Translations under genes and position numbers: made by a program
Source: Alphaproteobacteria bacterium
GTDB taxonomy: Bacteria; Pseudomonadota; Alphaproteobacteria; DSM-16000; Inquilinaceae
Length of the DNA: 36,751 nucleotides
Assembly: GCA_028281925.1 (NCBI GenBank)
Contig: JANQIX010000096.1
Coordinates: 1 to 36,751, forward strand
Direction of reading: 5' to 3'
Notes under the pieces: generated by a model
What the model saw: the letters and a program-made list of their open reading frames with translations, nothing else
Databases searched by the model: none
What the model was told of the DNA's origin: nothing
Shown here: in pieces, positions 6,440-15,041 of the stretch
Layout: each line of letters starts with the position of its first letter
How positions within the stretch are numbered: position 1 is the stretch's first letter

Positions 6440-8443
6440 TCACTCGAATTCGAGAATCTTCTGATCGACCGCCAGACTATCGCCAGGCTCGGCATGCAGG
6501 CCGATCACCTTGGTATCACGCTCGGCGCGCAGGATGTTCATCATCTTCATCGCCTCAACCACCGCCAATTCCTGACCGGGCACGACCTTCTGGCCCGGCT
6601 CAACGGCGAGAGACACCAGCAGTCCTGGCATCGGCGACAGCAGGAACTTAGTGAGGTCCGGCGGCTGCTTAATCGGCATAAGATCCGCCAGTTCCGCCGC
6701 GCGCGGCGTCAAGGACAGAACCGTCAGTTCCGCGCCGCCGTGGTAGAAACGGTAGCCGATGCCGGTGGAATCCAGCTGAACGATCATGCGGTGGCCGTCG
6801 ACGACGCCGTCGAACAGGGGCTGCCCGACTTCCCACGCCTTGCCCGTCTGCCAGTGGTTGACCACGGCATGGGGCTTGCCGTCCACCGAGACCTCGTATC
6901 CGCCTTCGATCTCGGTGGTTGAGACCGGCCAGTTGTCCCGGTCGATCCGGATGATCCAGGTATGCGAAACCTTGCCGACATGCCCAGGCATCTGCCCGGT
7001 GATGCGCCGGTTGCGCTCCGCCCGCTGCCGGTGAATCGCCGCGGCCACGGCGACGACGCGCTGCAACGCCGGTGGGTCCAGCGTGATGCCGTTGAAGCCG
7101 TCAGGAAATTCCTCGGCGATGAAATTGGTGCTGAGGCGGCCTTCAAGGAACCGCGGATGGTTCATCAGCGCCGACAGGAAGCTGAGATTGTGGCGAATCC
7201 CACGCACGTAGAACCCATCCAGCGCGTGGCGCATATGGCCGATTGCGGCGTTGCGGTCGAGCCCGTAGGTGACCACCTTGGCCACCATGGGATCGTAGTA
7301 CATCGAAATCTCGCCGCCTTCATAAACGCCGGTATCGATGCGGACGTTCTTGGTTTCCTGCGGCTGGATGTACCGGCGCAGACGGCCGATGGACGGAAGG
7401 AAACCCCGCTCGGGATCTTCCGCATAGAAGCGCGCCTCCATCGCCCAGCCGTCGAGCCGCACCTCTTCCTGGGTGAATTCCAGCGGCTCGCCCGCCGCGA
7501 CGCGGATCATCTGCTCCACCAGATCGAGCCCGGTGATCAACTCCGTGACCGGATGCTCCACCTGCAGGCGGGTATTCATCTCCAGGAAGTAGAAGTTCCT
7601 GTTCTTGTCGACGATGAACTCAACGGTGCCTGCGGAGCGGTAGTCAACCGCGCGGGATAGGGCCACCGCCTGCTCGCCCATGGCGCGGCGCGTCGCCTGG
7701 TCAAGGAACGGTGACGGCGCCTCTTCGATGACCTTCTGATGGCGCCGCTGGATAGAGCACTCACGCTCGTGCAGGTAGACGATGTTGCCGTGCGTATCGC
7801 CGAGAACCTGGATCTCGATATGGCGCGGCTCTTCGATGTACTTCTCGATCAGCACGCGGTCGTCGCCGAAGCTGGCTGCCGCTTCGGCTATCGTCGTGCG
7901 CAAGCCGTCGCGCACCTCCGCCTCGTTGTAGGCGACGCGCATGCCCTTGCCGCCGCCGCCGGCGGAGGCCTTCAGCATCACGGGATAGCCGATCGAACCG
8001 GCGATCTCGATCGCTTCGTCGACATCGGCGATCGCATCAGGATGCCCGGGAACCGTGCTGACGCCCGCTTGTTTGGCGAGACGCTTGGACTCGATCTTGT
8101 CGCCCATCGCCGCAATGGCGTGGACATCGGGGCCGATGAAGGTGATCCCCGCATCCTTCAGGGCCTGGCAGAACGCCTCGTTCTCCGACAGGAAGCCATA
8201 GCCGGGATGCACGGCCTGTGCGCCAGTGCTCTTGCAGGCCTCGACGATCCTCTCGATCACCAGATAGGACTGGGCGCTCGGCGGCGGTCCGATCTCGACC
8301 GCCTCGTCCGCCATGCGCACATGCAGGGCATCCTTGTCGGCCTCGGAATGGACGGCCACCGTCTTGATGCCCATGCGCCGGGCCGTCTTGGCCACCCGGC
8401 ATGCGATCTCGCCACGATTGGCGATCAGAATCTTCTCGAACAT
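6440..8443 (-). CDS. pccA: Propionyl-CoA (acetyl/propionyl-CoA) carboxylase alpha subunit
   Basis: This 667-residue subunit carboxylates biotin with ATP and bicarbonate, feeding the beta subunit that makes methylmalonyl-CoA from propionyl-CoA. The biotin carboxylase domain opens with KILIANRGEIACRV, has the glycine-rich ATP loop SAGGGGKGMR and the EMNTRLQVEHPVTE active-site block. A BT linker domain follows. The C-terminal biotinyl domain has Lys633 in EAMKMMN. The frame is open 27 codons further upstream, but the ATG at 8443 matches the usual N-terminus. The gene lies 147 bp behind the 2TM gene and before acyP. Propionyl rather than acetyl or methylcrotonyl specificity rests mainly on pairing with the PccB-type beta subunit. 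Confidence 0.94.
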   Translation of the reverse strand: MFEKILIANRGEIACRVAKTARRMGIKTVAVHSEADKDALHVRMADEAVEIGPPPSAQSYLVIERIVEACKSTGAQAVHPGYGFLSENEAFCQALKDAGITFIGPDVHAIAAMGDKIESKRLAKQAGVSTVPGHPDAIADVDEAIEIAGSIGYPVMLKASAGGGGKGMRVAYNEAEVRDGLRTTIAEAAASFGDDRVLIEKYIEEPRHIEIQVLGDTHGNIVYLHERECSIQRRHQKVIEEAPSPFLDQATRRAMGEQAVALSRAVDYRSAGTVEFIVDKNRNFYFLEMNTRLQVEHPVTELITGLDLVEQMIRVAAGEPLEFTQEEVRLDGWAMEARFYAEDPERGFLPSIGRLRRYIQPQETKNVRIDTGVYEGGEISMYYDPMVAKVVTYGLDRNAAIGHMRHALDGFYVRGIRHNLSFLSALMNHPRFLEGRLSTNFIAEEFPDGFNGITLDPPALQRVVAVAAAIHRQRAERNRRITGQMPGHVGKVSHTWIIRIDRDNWPVSTTEIEGGYEVSVDGKPHAVVNHWQTGKAWEVGQPLFDGVVDGHRMIVQLDSTGIGYRFYHGGAELTVLSLTPRAAELADLMPIKQPPDLTKFLLSPMPGLLVSLAVEPGQKVVPGQELAVVEAMKMMNILRAERDTKVIGLHAEPGDSLAVDQKILEFE

Positions 8444-8590
8444 TGGCCCCTCGACCCGCGTGACATGCCTCAGGCGTCGGTCCCTCCCAACGGAACCGGA
8501 CCGACCCCGAAACTCCCTTCGCAAGCGTCTTCAAACACCGACGACAGGCTATCGCCTTGCCGCCCGCTCCCGTCTTCAGCGGTGCCGCCT

Positions 8591-8860
8591 TCAGCGGCCT
8601 TGTCTCTTGCGCCCCTTGGTTGCGAAAAGTTCCATCGTCCATGCCGCATGGACCGCCAGCGGGGCGCCCCAGAGGACCATCGGCAGCAAAAACCACGGCG
8701 TTGCCGGCGTCATCATGGCGTTGACCGGAACCAGCACCACCATGACCGCGAAATACGCAATCAAGTGATTGAGGAAGCCCCGCCGCCGCCTGAGACGTCG
8801 ATCCCTGGCCTCGGCAGTCGGCCCGCCGTCACCCGACACGCGTTCGCCGTGAGAGCTCAC
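8591..8860 (-). CDS. Small 2TM-domain membrane protein, translationally coupled to pccB
   Basis: An 89-residue protein with a charged N-terminal tail (RRLRRRRG near residue 25), two hydrophobic helices (LIAYFAVMVVLVPVNAMM and FLLPMVLWGAPLAVHAAW) separated by a short loop, and a basic C-terminus. This is the layout of the bacterial 2TM domain. I chose a GTG start at 8860 because it overlaps the pccB stop in a GTGA junction, a classic coupling signal; longer versions would run deep into pccB. The function of the family is unknown. The strict coupling suggests the protein is made with the carboxylase beta subunit. Confidence 0.78.
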   Translation of the reverse strand: MSSHGERVSGDGGPTAEARDRRLRRRRGFLNHLIAYFAVMVVLVPVNAMMTPATPWFLLPMVLWGAPLAVHAAWTMELFATKGRKRQGR

Positions 8861-10389
8861 AACGGAATGTTGTCGTGCTTCTTCCAGGGGTTCTCCACAT
8901 TCTTGTTGCGCAACATAGCGAGACCGCGGCACAGGCGCCGACGCGTGTCGCTTGGCATGATGACGTCGTCGATGAACCCACGCGAGCCGGCGACGAACGG
9001 ATTGGCGAACTTCAGCCGATACTCTTCCGTCCGCTCGTCGATCTTTTCCGGGTCACCGATATCGTTGCGGAAGATGATCTCCACCGCACCCTTCGGACCC
9101 ATCACCGCGATTTCGGCCGTCGGCCAAGCATAATTCAGGTCGCCCCTGAGATGCTTTGACGACATCACGTCGTAGGCGCCGCCGTAGGCCTTGCGGGTGA
9201 TCACGGTCAGCTTCGGCACCGTCGCCTCGGTGAAAGCGAAGAGCAACTTGGCGCCATGCTTGATGATGCCGCCATATTCCTGCTTGGTGCCGGGAAGGAA
9301 ACCCGGCACATCGACGAAGGTGACGATCGGGATGTTGAAGCAGTCGCAGAACCGCACGAACCGGGCGGCCTTGCGGGAGCTGTCGATATCCAGGCAGCCG
9401 GCCAACACCAGGGGCTGATTGGCGACCACACCGACCGTGTGCCCCTCAAGACGCGCGAACCCGATGATGATGTTCTTGGCGTATTCGGGCTGCAGCTCGA
9501 AGAAGTCGTATTCGTCGACGACTTTGACGATCAACTCCTTCATATCATACGGCTTGTTCGGATTGTCCGGTACGAGCGTATCCAGCGCTTCTTCCATCCG
9601 GTCCGGCGGGTCGGCCGTCGGGCGGACCGGCGGATCTTCCCGGTTGGAGGACGGCAGGAAGTCCATGAACCGGCGCAGCGACAACAGGCCTTCCACGTCA
9701 TTGGTGAAAGACAGATCCGCGACACCCGACTTGTGGCTGTGGGTGATGGCGCCGCCCAGCTCTTCCTGCGTGACCTCTTCGTGCGTCACGGTCTTCACCA
9801 CATCGGGCCCGGTGACGAACATGTAAGAGCTGTCTTGGATCATGAAGATGAAGTCGGTCATGGCCGGCGAATAGACGGCCCCGCCGGCACACGGCCCCAT
9901 GATCATCGAGATCTGAGGGATCACGCCGGATGCCAGGACATTACGCTCGAACACCAGGGCATATCCGGAGAGCGACGACACGCCCTCTTGAATACGCGCC
10001 CCGCCGCTGTCGTTCAGGCCGATGACCGGTGCGCCCACCTGCATCGCCTTGTCCATGATCTTGGAGATCTTTTCGGCATGCGCCTCTGAAAGAGACCCGC
10101 CGAACACCGTGAAGTCCTGGCTGAAAACGAACACCAGGCGGCCATTGATCATGCCGTATCCGGTGACGACGCCGTCCCCCGGGATCTTCTGGTCGACCAT
10201 GCCGAAGTCGGAGCATCGATGCTCGACGAACATGTCCCATTCTTCGAAGGATCCGCTGTCCAGCAGCAGATCGATGCGCTCGCGCGCTGTGAGTTTGCCT
10301 TTGGCATGCTGTGAATCGATGCGCCGTTCGCCGCCGCCGAGGCGTGCGCCCGACCGCATTTCGTCCAGCTTTTCCAGGATAGCCCGCAT
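8857..10389 (-). CDS. pccB: Propionyl-CoA carboxylase beta subunit
   Basis: The 510-residue carboxyltransferase subunit transfers CO2 from carboxybiotin to propionyl-CoA. Both crotonase-like halves are present. The N-terminal half has the oxyanion-type block GLNDSGGARIQEGV and the MGPCAGGAVYSPAM segment. The C-terminal half has VGVVANQPLVLAG, VDVPGFLPGTKQEYGG and RKAYGGAYDVM. Length is normal. It is the first gene of the minus-strand cluster pccB - 2TM - pccA - acyP - pseudo-GGDEF, with its stop overlapping the 2TM start. A 138-bp gap separates it from the ATP12 gene upstream, where the promoter may lie. The cluster fits breakdown of odd-chain fatty acids, Val, Ile, Met and Thr through propionyl-CoA. 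Confidence 0.96.
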   Translation of the reverse strand: MRAILEKLDEMRSGARLGGGERRIDSQHAKGKLTARERIDLLLDSGSFEEWDMFVEHRCSDFGMVDQKIPGDGVVTGYGMINGRLVFVFSQDFTVFGGSLSEAHAEKISKIMDKAMQVGAPVIGLNDSGGARIQEGVSSLSGYALVFERNVLASGVIPQISMIMGPCAGGAVYSPAMTDFIFMIQDSSYMFVTGPDVVKTVTHEEVTQEELGGAITHSHKSGVADLSFTNDVEGLLSLRRFMDFLPSSNREDPPVRPTADPPDRMEEALDTLVPDNPNKPYDMKELIVKVVDEYDFFELQPEYAKNIIIGFARLEGHTVGVVANQPLVLAGCLDIDSSRKAARFVRFCDCFNIPIVTFVDVPGFLPGTKQEYGGIIKHGAKLLFAFTEATVPKLTVITRKAYGGAYDVMSSKHLRGDLNYAWPTAEIAVMGPKGAVEIIFRNDIGDPEKIDERTEEYRLKFANPFVAGSRGFIDDVIMPSDTRRRLCRGLAMLRNKNVENPWKKHDNIPL

Positions 10390-10527
10390 AAACGCCCTCT
10401 CCCATTGTCCGCGGGGGGTGCGACAGATTTCGCCTTATTCCGTTCATAGCACGTCTATTGTGCAAGTGCGAGCATGGACGCAATTCATGGCCGCGATCGG
10501 CGCGCCGAGACGCAGAATTGCGCTGGA

Positions 10528-11241
10528 TCAGGGCCAGCCTTCCAGCAGGTCGAACATCCGCCGAACAGTGGCCAATTCATTGGCCATCGCGGCTTGTCGC
10601 GCGGCGGCCTCGTTATCGACCCCCCAGCGCTCCGCCTGGAAATCTTCGTCCAGCCTGGACGCCGCAAACGCGGCCTCGGCGTCGAGCCTGCCGTGCAAGA
10701 GGGCAAGGCCCAGGATGACAGAGCCGAGGATCCCTGTAGCAATGTGGAGACCCGCCAGGCGATAGTCGTCCAGCATTGCGACGGCCGCCACAATGGCATC
10801 GAGCGCGGGCCGTGGCTGTTCGATGGGGATCACCGATTGGGTGACGGCCAGACGCGCGTCGAGGACCTGGGCTGCCCAATCGAGCAGCGGCTGCCAGGCC
10901 TGCATCTGCTGTCGAGCCAGGTCGGCGGGATCCGCGGCCCGATGGCAGAGAAGATCGGTCTCGGCATACCCGGCCGTGACCCGGACGACTTCGTCCCGGT
11001 TGCCAGCGACCCGGTCGATCGTGGTGTTGGCAAGCTGGGTCAGGACCATGCCCGCGGGTGCCAGTGTCTCCCCCTGGGCCGCCCATTCCGATGCAATCGC
11101 GGCTGCGAAGCTTGCGGTCGGCACGATCAGAGGGCGCTTTGCCGGCGTGCGCACCGGCCTTCCATCCAGGAGGACGCTAAAGCCGTCCCCAGCCGGTTCG
11201 CTGGAGGCCTCTCGATAGAACCTGCGCATGCCCTTGGTCAC
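10528..11241 (-). CDS. ATP12-type F1-ATPase assembly chaperone
   Basis: A 237-residue member of the ATP12 family, whose mitochondrial homologue binds the F1 alpha subunit before hexamer assembly. Family features seen are the N-terminal MRRFYREAS segment, LLDGRPVRTPAKRPL, the SEWAAQGE block, then MPL-like region VLTQLANTTIDRV, DLLCHRA, and the C-terminal LDEDFQAERWGVDNEA block. Such homologues are characteristic of alphaproteobacteria, supporting the taxonomic placement. No ATP synthase genes are in the window. It lies 69 bp downstream of the HAD phosphatase gene on the same strand, probably in one unit. Confidence 0.92.
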   Translation of the reverse strand: MTKGMRRFYREASSEPAGDGFSVLLDGRPVRTPAKRPLIVPTASFAAAIASEWAAQGETLAPAGMVLTQLANTTIDRVAGNRDEVVRVTAGYAETDLLCHRAADPADLARQQMQAWQPLLDWAAQVLDARLAVTQSVIPIEQPRPALDAIVAAVAMLDDYRLAGLHIATGILGSVILGLALLHGRLDAEAAFAASRLDEDFQAERWGVDNEAAARQAAMANELATVRRMFDLLEGWP

Positions 11242-11310
11242 TCGCGCGCTGTCACAGCGGAACGCCCGTCGCCCCCATCTGCGAGGGAGACGGCCGCCAA
11301 TAGCAGCGGT

Positions 11311-12018
11311 TCAGGCGGTCAGCGCAAGGGCCTTGTCGTGGTCCCGGTTCACCAGCGACGTGACGGCCGCCGGCACTTCGGCGACTCTTGTCACTACACA
11401 GTCTGCGCCGGCGGCATCCAGTTCCTCCGGCTCGTGGTACCCCCAGGTCACCCCGATGGCGCTGGCTCCGGCGGCCCGCGCCATGCGGATGTCGTAGACC
11501 GTGTCGCCGATGACAGCGATGTTCGCGGGATCGATCCCCGTCTCCGCCCCGGCCAGCAAGACCATGCCAGGATCCGGCTTGCCGGGGGCACAATCCGGCG
11601 TCTGCAACGTCACAAAGCGGCCGGACAGGCCATGCTCATCCAGCACGGCATCAAGGCCGCGACGGGACTTGCCGGTGGCAATTCCCAAGAGGATGCCCCG
11701 ACGATCAAGCGTGTCCAGAACCGCGACAATGCCGGGAAACAGGGGAGAGGTGTCTGCGAGGGTATGGCGCTGAGCGAAGAAGGCCTCACGATAGGCCTGC
11801 ACCAGCCTGGCCCGCGTCGCACGGCTCGCCTTCGCCGCCAGCACCGCCACCGCCTGCTCCAGCGCAAGGCCGACGACCCTGCGGACCTGCCCTGCGGTCG
11901 GCGGCGCCATCCCTTGCGAACGCCACGCGGCTTCCATCGCCGCAATGATGGCGTATTGACTGTCGACGAGCGTGCCGTCGCAGTCGAACAAGGCTAGGCT
12001 CAGCGGCTGAGAGGCCAT
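11311..12018 (-). CDS. HAD-superfamily phosphatase, phosphoglycolate phosphatase-like
   Basis: A 235-residue HAD hydrolase. Motif I is LFDCDGTLVDSQ with the nucleophile and general acid aspartates, followed by a helical C1 cap. Motif II is the Thr in LGIATGKSRRG, motif III is in CAPGKPDPGM and motif IV is AVIGDTVYDIRMA. This is the Gph/PGMB subclass, but the substrate cannot be read from sequence. Weak sites precede both an ATG at 12018 and one nine codons upstream (12045). I prefer 12018 because the family begins a few residues before motif I. It precedes the ATP12 gene by 69 bp. Confidence 0.88.
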   Translation of the reverse strand: MASQPLSLALFDCDGTLVDSQYAIIAAMEAAWRSQGMAPPTAGQVRRVVGLALEQAVAVLAAKASRATRARLVQAYREAFFAQRHTLADTSPLFPGIVAVLDTLDRRGILLGIATGKSRRGLDAVLDEHGLSGRFVTLQTPDCAPGKPDPGMVLLAGAETGIDPANIAVIGDTVYDIRMARAAGASAIGVTWGYHEPEELDAAGADCVVTRVAEVPAAVTSLVNRDHDKALALTA

Positions 12019-12200
12019 TCCGTTTTCCGTGCCAAAAGATAGCATTGAACGCTAAGTATCACACACCCGCGCTCTTGTCGCGCCTGGCATGCGAATGCGT
12101 GCTGTATCTGCAGGCTTGTACACCGTGGTGGCCCGGTGATGATGTGACGTAGCTCACACGGATCCGAAAACGGGTCCAACGCGAGGGGGTGAACTCGACC

Positions 12201-13199
12201 ATGCCGCGCGAAGGCCCAGCATCGGAAGCCGGCCACAGGCTGGCCGCGCTCGACGTGGCGCGCGGGATCGCCCTGCTATGGATGGCGACCTATCATCTCG
12301 CCTGGGATCTCACCTATTTCGGGCTGATCCAGCCGGACATTCTGGGCGATCCGGTCTGGTGGGTTCAGCCGCTGGTGATCACCACGTCCTTCCTGTTCAT
12401 CGTCGGTGTCAGCCTGAGCTTGGCGACACATCGCAGACGGCTGCCACGCCACTATTTGCGCCGAACCGGTCTTGTCGGCGGCGCGGCCGCCGCCATCACC
12501 GCCGGAACGCTTCTGTTCTTCGGCGACGGGTTCATCTTTTTCGGCGTGCTGCATTGCATCACGCTCTCGAGCCTGATCGGTCTGGCGTTCGCACGGGCGC
12601 CGGCCTGGCTGCTTGTGGCATCCGCTGTTGCGGCGCTTGGGGTGACCTGGGTGACGATGCCGGCGATCTTCGATGATCCCTTGCTGATCTGGCTCGGCCT
12701 GGGGGAGCGCGTGCCGTTCACCAATGACTTCGTGCCGCTGTTTCCTTGGTTGGCGCCGATGCTGGCCGGGATGGCCTTCGGCCGTATCATTGCGTCCAGG
12801 GCCGATCGGGCATCGCCCCTGGCCCAATGGCAGCCGACCGGCTTCGCGACAATGGTACCCGCCTGGCTGGGCCGGCATTCGCTGGCCTTCTACCTCGGCC
12901 ATCAGCTGGTACTTCTAGGGCTTCTGTTCGGCCTCCATGCAGCGACCGGCCTGGGGAACCCCAGCTACGATCACTTCTTCCCGGAGAGACAGGCGCGCGC
13001 CGCATTCCTGCAATCCTGCGAGGCCAGCTGTGCATCGGGCGGGTGGCCTGCCGAAGGCTGTGCCGCGCGGTGCATCTGCGTTGCCGGCCAGCTTGGCGAT
13101 TTCGATGCCTGGGCCAGCGCAGACCATGGGTCGATGCGGGCCCATGATCAGACACTGCTGGCGACCCTGGGCAGTGCCTGTGAAGAGGCCGGGCGGTAG
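12201..13199 (+). CDS. DUF1624-type membrane acyltransferase with Cys-rich tail
   Basis: A multi-pass membrane protein of about 332 residues related to the catalytic domain of heparan-alpha-glucosaminide N-acetyltransferase (DUF1624). It begins with RLAALDVARGIALLWMATYHLAWDL, the typical first helix containing the membrane-embedded His, and has about seven hydrophobic helices. The last (LGRHSLAFYLGHQLVLLGLLFG) carries another conserved His. The family is thought to move acyl groups across or onto envelope glycans; the substrate is unknown. A soluble tail carries cysteines as C-x3-C-x9-C-x3-C-x-C plus a final Cys. I chose the ATG at 12201 because the GAGGGGGTG Shine-Dalgarno lies correctly before it, while the upstream GTG at 12189 is inside that site. 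Confidence 0.82.
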   Translation: MPREGPASEAGHRLAALDVARGIALLWMATYHLAWDLTYFGLIQPDILGDPVWWVQPLVITTSFLFIVGVSLSLATHRRRLPRHYLRRTGLVGGAAAAITAGTLLFFGDGFIFFGVLHCITLSSLIGLAFARAPAWLLVASAVAALGVTWVTMPAIFDDPLLIWLGLGERVPFTNDFVPLFPWLAPMLAGMAFGRIIASRADRASPLAQWQPTGFATMVPAWLGRHSLAFYLGHQLVLLGLLFGLHAATGLGNPSYDHFFPERQARAAFLQSCEASCASGGWPAEGCAARCICVAGQLGDFDAWASADHGSMRAHDQTLLATLGSACEEAGR

Positions 13200-13211
13200 G
13201 ACGGCCGACGC

Positions 13212-14912
13212 CTAGAGCGACGGCGGCCGCAGGAAGTCGAAATCGCAGCCCTGATCGGCCTGCTGGATCGCTGACCGGTAAAGCCGCGCATAGCCGCGTT
13301 CCGGATCCGCGGCAGGTCTGCGGTCAGACTGCCGGTCGCGGCGCGCTGCCAGCTCCGCATCGGGGATCAGAGCGTCGAGTCGCCGGCCGGCAACGTCCAG
13401 CCGGATCGAGTCGCCCGTCTCAACCAAGCCCAGAGGGCCGCCGATCGCCGCCTCCGGCGCAACGTGGAGCACGATCGTGCCGAAGGCCGTACCGCTCATC
13501 CGCGCATCGGAGATCCGGACCATGTCCCTCACGCCGGCCTGCGCCAGCTTGCGCGGAATCGGCAGATAGCCGGCTTCCGGCATCCCCGGCCCGCCGATGG
13601 GCCCGGCATTGCGCAGCACCAGCACATCGTCCGCCGCCACGTCCAGGTCCGGATCGTCGATGCGGCGGGCCAGATCTTCGAGATCGTCGAACACGACGGC
13701 GCGGCCGGTGTGCTGCAGCAGATCCGGCGAGGCGGCCGACTGTTTGATGACCGCCCCGTCCGGCGCCAGGTTGCCGCGCAGGATGGCCATGGCGCCGCCG
13801 GCATGAAGGGGCCGTTCGAATGGCCGGATCACCGCACTGCCCGCCCGTTCGGCGATGGAATGCGCCAGCGGCTGGCCCGTGACCGTCAGGCAGCCGAGGT
13901 CCAGGACCGGCGCCAGTTCGCGCAGGATCGCGGGGAAACCGCCATCCGCCTGCAGATCCTCCATATAGTGCTGACCGGTGGGCTTCAGGTCGACCAGCAC
14001 CGGCGTCTCGCGGCCCATGCTGTCGAACCGGTCGAGATCGACGCGGTACCCGAGTCGGCCGGCGACGGCCGTCAGGTGGATCAGGGCATTGGTGGACCCG
14101 CCGACGGCCAGGATCGTGCGCAGCGCGTTGTCCACGGCGGCGGGCGTCATGATTCGGTCCGGGCTCAGACCCTCGCGTGCCAGGCCGACGGCACGGGTGC
14201 CCGTGTGTTCGGCATGGCGCAGCCTCTCGCTATGGACAGCCGGGATGGCAGCCCCGCCCGGCAGCATCATGCCCATGGCTTCCCCGGCCAGCGCCATCGT
14301 GCTGGCGGTGCCCATGACCATGCAGGTGCCCGGCGTCGGCGCCAGCTGCCCGGAGACCGCCTCGATCGCCGCCTCGCCCAACTCGCCAGCGCGGTAACGG
14401 GCCCAGAAGCGACGGCAGTCGGTGCAGGCCCCCGTGCGCTCGCCGTCCAGCCGTCCGGTCAGCATCGGCCCGGTGACCGTGAGAATCGCCGGAACGCCGG
14501 CGCTGGCCGCCCCCATCAGCAGGGCCGGAACGGTCTTGTCGCACCCCCCGATAAGCACCACCGCGTCCATCGGCTGGGCGCGGATCATCTCTTCAGTATC
14601 CATCGCCATCAGGTTGCGCAGATACATGCTGGTGGGATGCGTGAAGCTCTCGTGCAGGCTGACGACCGGAAAATCGAAGCCGATGCCGCCGGCCATGGCG
14701 ATCCCGCGCTTGACGGCGTCGATGATTGCGGGGACGTTGGCGTGGCAGCTGTTGTAGGCGCTGTGGGTGTTGGTGATGCCGATGATCGGCCGGTCCAGCG
14801 CCGCGTCTGAATAGCCCATCGCCTTCAGGAACACCTTGCGCAAGAACAGCGAGAAAGCGTCGTCGCCGTACCGCGTCAACGTTTTGCGAAATCCGCCTGA
14901 CCAGCTTGTCAT
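13212..14912 (-). CDS. IlvD/Edd-family sugar-acid dehydratase
   Basis: This 566-residue enzyme removes water from a sugar acid to give a 2-keto-3-deoxy acid. Iron-sulfur ligands appear as Cys56 (YNSCHA), Cys124 (GGCDKTVPA) and Cys197 (PGTCMVMG), the pattern of the [2Fe-2S] L-arabinonate dehydratase subgroup. The DARMSGTAFG block carries the catalytic Ser, GGSTN is present, and the C-terminus has the GCDFDFL motif of aldonate dehydratases. Opposite to it is a DHDPS-family aldolase, which suggests a non-phosphorylating pathway from aldonate to pyruvate plus an aldehyde. A branched-chain amino acid role (IlvD itself) is less likely because of the tail motif and neighbour. The precise sugar is unknown. 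Confidence 0.88.
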   Translation of the reverse strand: MTSWSGGFRKTLTRYGDDAFSLFLRKVFLKAMGYSDAALDRPIIGITNTHSAYNSCHANVPAIIDAVKRGIAMAGGIGFDFPVVSLHESFTHPTSMYLRNLMAMDTEEMIRAQPMDAVVLIGGCDKTVPALLMGAASAGVPAILTVTGPMLTGRLDGERTGACTDCRRFWARYRAGELGEAAIEAVSGQLAPTPGTCMVMGTASTMALAGEAMGMMLPGGAAIPAVHSERLRHAEHTGTRAVGLAREGLSPDRIMTPAAVDNALRTILAVGGSTNALIHLTAVAGRLGYRVDLDRFDSMGRETPVLVDLKPTGQHYMEDLQADGGFPAILRELAPVLDLGCLTVTGQPLAHSIAERAGSAVIRPFERPLHAGGAMAILRGNLAPDGAVIKQSAASPDLLQHTGRAVVFDDLEDLARRIDDPDLDVAADDVLVLRNAGPIGGPGMPEAGYLPIPRKLAQAGVRDMVRISDARMSGTAFGTIVLHVAPEAAIGGPLGLVETGDSIRLDVAGRRLDALIPDAELAARRDRQSDRRPAADPERGYARLYRSAIQQADQGCDFDFLRPPSL

Positions 14913-14920
14913 GATGCCTT

Positions 14921-14930
14921 TTGTATACCA
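14921..14930. promoter_or_regulatory. Possible GntR/FadR-type operator
   Basis: TTGTATACCA is a near-palindrome around GTATAC in the divergent region between the dehydratase and the aldolase. It resembles operators of FadR-subfamily GntR regulators that control sugar-acid catabolism. It lies eight bases before the dehydratase ATG, so binding would block initiation or sit in the leader. No GntR gene is in the window; the assignment is a motif-based inference. Confidence 0.35.
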
Positions 14931-15041
14931 TAGCTTCGCACTGCGCCTTCGCGTTAGCTACGTCCGTAGCGATTGACAAGGGGGCTGTACGCGCGATGCT
15001 CGGGGTTCAGGCTCTTCATTGTTAGACTTGAGGGTATCGAA

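Noticed and set aside
7739..9133. 464-codon plus-strand frame across pccA, the 2TM gene and pccB
   Set aside because: It spans three secure minus-strand genes and shows only composition-driven coding.
13464..14810. 448-codon plus-strand frame opposite the dehydratase
   Set aside because: Antisense shadow of a gene with secure iron-sulfur and catalytic motifs; His/Arg-rich composition without domains.
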